Assembly (NCBI GenBank): GCA_016210125.1
Contig: JACQUS010000503.1
Location: 1-7,173 of the forward strand
Length of the DNA: 7,173 bases
Direction: 5' to 3'
From: Chloroflexota bacterium
GTDB taxonomy: Bacteria; Chloroflexota; UBA6077; FW602-bin22; JACQUS01
How positions within the stretch are numbered: the stretch's first letter is position 1; the number at the start of each line of letters is the position of its first letter. The notes beneath the pieces are model-generated. The model saw nothing but the letters and a program-made list of their open reading frames with translations. It was not told where the DNA came from and ran no database searches. Made by a program: the position numbers and the translations under genes. Positions 5,842 through 7,173 of this stretch are shown here, in pieces.

Positions 5842-7032
5842 ATGGCGAACACCGACGCGGAGCCGCGCGGCGAGTTTCGTTTTCTCCTTGCCGACAAGGT
5901 GGCCTTCGGTCGCGGAGCGCTCGACCGGCTGCCGGGCGAAGTCGACCGCCTGGGCGGGCGGCGCGCACTGGTCATCACCACCCGCTCCCTCGTCCGCGAG
6001 GGCCAGCTCCTCGCGCGCGTCACGCAGCTCCTCGGCCACCGGCACGCCCGGACGTTCTGCGACGTCGGCCAGCACACGCCGAGCCGCGATGTGTGGGCCG
6101 CCGTCGAAGAGGCTAGACGAGCCGCGGCGGATGTCGTCGTAAGCCTCGGCGGCGGTAGCGCCATTGACTGCGCCAAGCTCGTCGCGCTCGCACTGGGCGT
6201 GGACATCGCGAGCGTGGACGAGTTGAACCGCCTGGCGCACGAGCACGCGCACTCCGCTGCCGACTTCGCGCTGCCGCCGCACATCGCCATCAGCACGACC
6301 TTGTCGGCAAGCGAGTTCTCGTCGGCGGCCGGCATCACCGACGAGGTCCGGCTGGTGAAGGGCACGATCCGGCACGCAGCGCTGGCCCCGCGCGTCGTCC
6401 TGCTCGATCCGGCCGCTACGCTGGCTACGCCACCAGCGCTGTGGCTCTCGACCGGCATGAAGGCGCTTGACCACGCAGTCGAGCGCGTGTGCGCGCCGGA
6501 CCACCAGCCGCTGGTCGACGTCGTCTGTCTCGAAGCGATCCGTCTGCTGCGTGCGCACCTGCCCGCCTCCCTCGATCCGACCGAGGCGGCAATGGCGGCC
6601 CGCGGCTGCTGCCAGCTCGCGGCATGGTTCTCGTTCTTCGGCTGGCCGAACGTGCGCACAGGCCTCAGCCACGTGCTCGGGCACCAGATCGGCGCACGCT
6701 TCGGCGTGCCGCACGGCTACACCTCGTGTGCCACGCTGCCGCCGGTCGTGCGGCTGTGCTACAGCCACCAGGCCCCCGACCACCTCGCGTCTATCGCCAG
6801 CGCGCTGGACCTACCCGCCGGACTGCCTGACGTCGGCGAGGCCGTGGCGCAGGCGATCGAGCGGCTCGTGGCGCGCTTCGCTCTGCCGTCGCGGCTGCGC
6901 GACCTCGGGATACCGGCCGATGCGCTCGCGGGCCTCGCGGCGGCGACCGTGCACGAGCTCATCGCGTCTGGTCGCACGGCGCTGGGCGCGGCGCCCGCGG
7001 ACGTTGAGCGCGTCGTACAGGCGGCCTGGTAA
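5842..7032 (+). CDS. Iron-containing alcohol dehydrogenase family protein, maleylacetate reductase-like
   Basis: This 396-residue soluble enzyme belongs to the group III (Fe-type) alcohol dehydrogenase superfamily. The N-terminal nucleotide-binding half has FGRGALDRLPGEVDRLGGRRALVIT (22-46) and the dinucleotide loop SLGGGSAIDCAKLVA (101-115). Residues 150-166 (ISTTLSASEFSSAAGIT) match the family's second conserved stretch. In the helical half, the metal-site motif reads GMKALDHAVE (205-214), with H211, then H277 (LSHVLGH) and H291 (PHGYTSC). The usual GMDAL aspartate is K207, so metal binding may be altered. The C-terminal SRLRDLGIPAD (350-360) and DVERVVQAAW end resemble maleylacetate reductases, which reduce maleylacetate to 3-oxoadipate with NAD(P)H and have a modified metal site. 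That exact activity is an inference; an oxidoreductase acting on another carboxylate or aldehyde is equally possible. It diverges from the TRAP operon and converges on a hydantoinase B gene, suggesting a catabolic setting. Confidence 0.85.
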   Translation: MANTDAEPRGEFRFLLADKVAFGRGALDRLPGEVDRLGGRRALVITTRSLVREGQLLARVTQLLGHRHARTFCDVGQHTPSRDVWAAVEEARRAAADVVVSLGGGSAIDCAKLVALALGVDIASVDELNRLAHEHAHSAADFALPPHIAISTTLSASEFSSAAGITDEVRLVKGTIRHAALAPRVVLLDPAATLATPPALWLSTGMKALDHAVERVCAPDHQPLVDVVCLEAIRLLRAHLPASLDPTEAAMAARGCCQLAAWFSFFGWPNVRTGLSHVLGHQIGARFGVPHGYTSCATLPPVVRLCYSHQAPDHLASIASALDLPAGLPDVGEAVAQAIERLVARFALPSRLRDLGIPADALAGLAAATVHELIASGRTALGAAPADVERVVQAAW

Positions 7033-7044
7033 ATGCGGCGGCCC

Positions 7045-7173
7045 TTACTCCACGTACCCCTCCTGCCGATCAGCGGCCTCGAGCTCGGCCGAGCGCTCGC
7101 CCGGTGGACCGTAGCCCCCGCCGCCGGCGGTCTCGAGGAGCAGCACGTCGCCGGCCTGTAGCGAGCAGTTCGC
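7045..7173 (-). CDS. hyuB: Hydantoinase B / oxoprolinase (HyuB/AcxA) family subunit, C-terminal end
   Basis: The frame enters from the right edge and stops at TAA (7045-7047), leaving 42 residues. They read ANCSLQAGDVLLLETAGGGG, then YGPPGERSAELEAADRQEGYVE, matching the very conserved end of hydantoinase B proteins: a GD-V then a T-x-GGGG-YG-x-P-x-x-R block and a final D-x-x-x-GYV. Such proteins pair with an ATP-dependent HyuA subunit to open cyclic amides (hydantoins, 5-oxoproline) or serve in acetone/acetophenone carboxylases; which of these applies cannot be told from the tail. The stop lies 12 bases beyond the dehydrogenase stop, so the two genes converge with almost no gap and no hairpin terminator between them. 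Confidence 0.75.
   Translation of the reverse strand, partial: ANCSLQAGDVLLLETAGGGGYGPPGERSAELEAADRQEGYVE

Noticed and set aside
5646..6783. Long minus-strand open frames opposite the dehydrogenase
   Set aside because: They are GC-rich antisense frames without domains; the plus strand carries the conserved Fe-ADH motifs.

Overview
The window is very GC-rich bacterial chromosome with dense, single-copy metabolic genes. The high GC, the Ala/Pro/Gln/Lys linker behind the lipobox of the solute-binding lipoprotein, and a GC-rich 'CCTCACCCCCCGGCCCC'-type palindromic repeat fit a member of the Chloroflexota or a similar high-GC lineage. That placement is an inference from style, not from a marker gene.

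Layout, left to right: (1) 1-461, minus, the N-terminal 153 residues of a membrane-anchored TolB/PD40-type beta-propeller protein that runs off the left edge. It is divergent from (2) 559-1788, plus, a TrmA/RlmD-type 23S rRNA uracil-5 methyltransferase. (3) 1789-2002 is a short convergent gap holding one possible 54-codon small ORF with a good ribosome binding site. (4) 2003-3931 and 3979-5157, minus, form a two-gene TRAP transporter operon transcribed right to left: dctP (substrate-binding lipoprotein), then 47 bases later dctQM (a natural fusion of the small and large permease subunits). (5) 5158-5841 is a 684-base divergent intergenic region with two strong hairpins, one of them capped by TTCG and one resembling a dispersed genomic repeat, plus two smaller perfect palindromes. 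(6) 5842-7032, plus, encodes an iron-type alcohol dehydrogenase / maleylacetate reductase-like enzyme. (7) 7045-7173, minus, is the last 42 codons of a hydantoinase B (HyuB/AcxA) family subunit, convergent with the dehydrogenase.

Together the right two thirds look like a catabolic locus: a sodium-dependent TRAP importer for an organic acid next to a reductase and a hydantoinase/oxoprolinase-type enzyme. The substrate cannot be read from the sequence. The left third is unrelated housekeeping (rRNA modification) plus a propeller protein.

I found no CRISPR array, transposase, tRNA, rRNA or obvious novel defence system. The points most worth a second look are the paired hairpins at 5383-5465, the lysine replacing the usual metal-ligand aspartate in the dehydrogenase, the altered ligand-pocket motif of DctP, the roughly 23-residue insertion in the methyltransferase, and an apparently leaderless start for the propeller gene.
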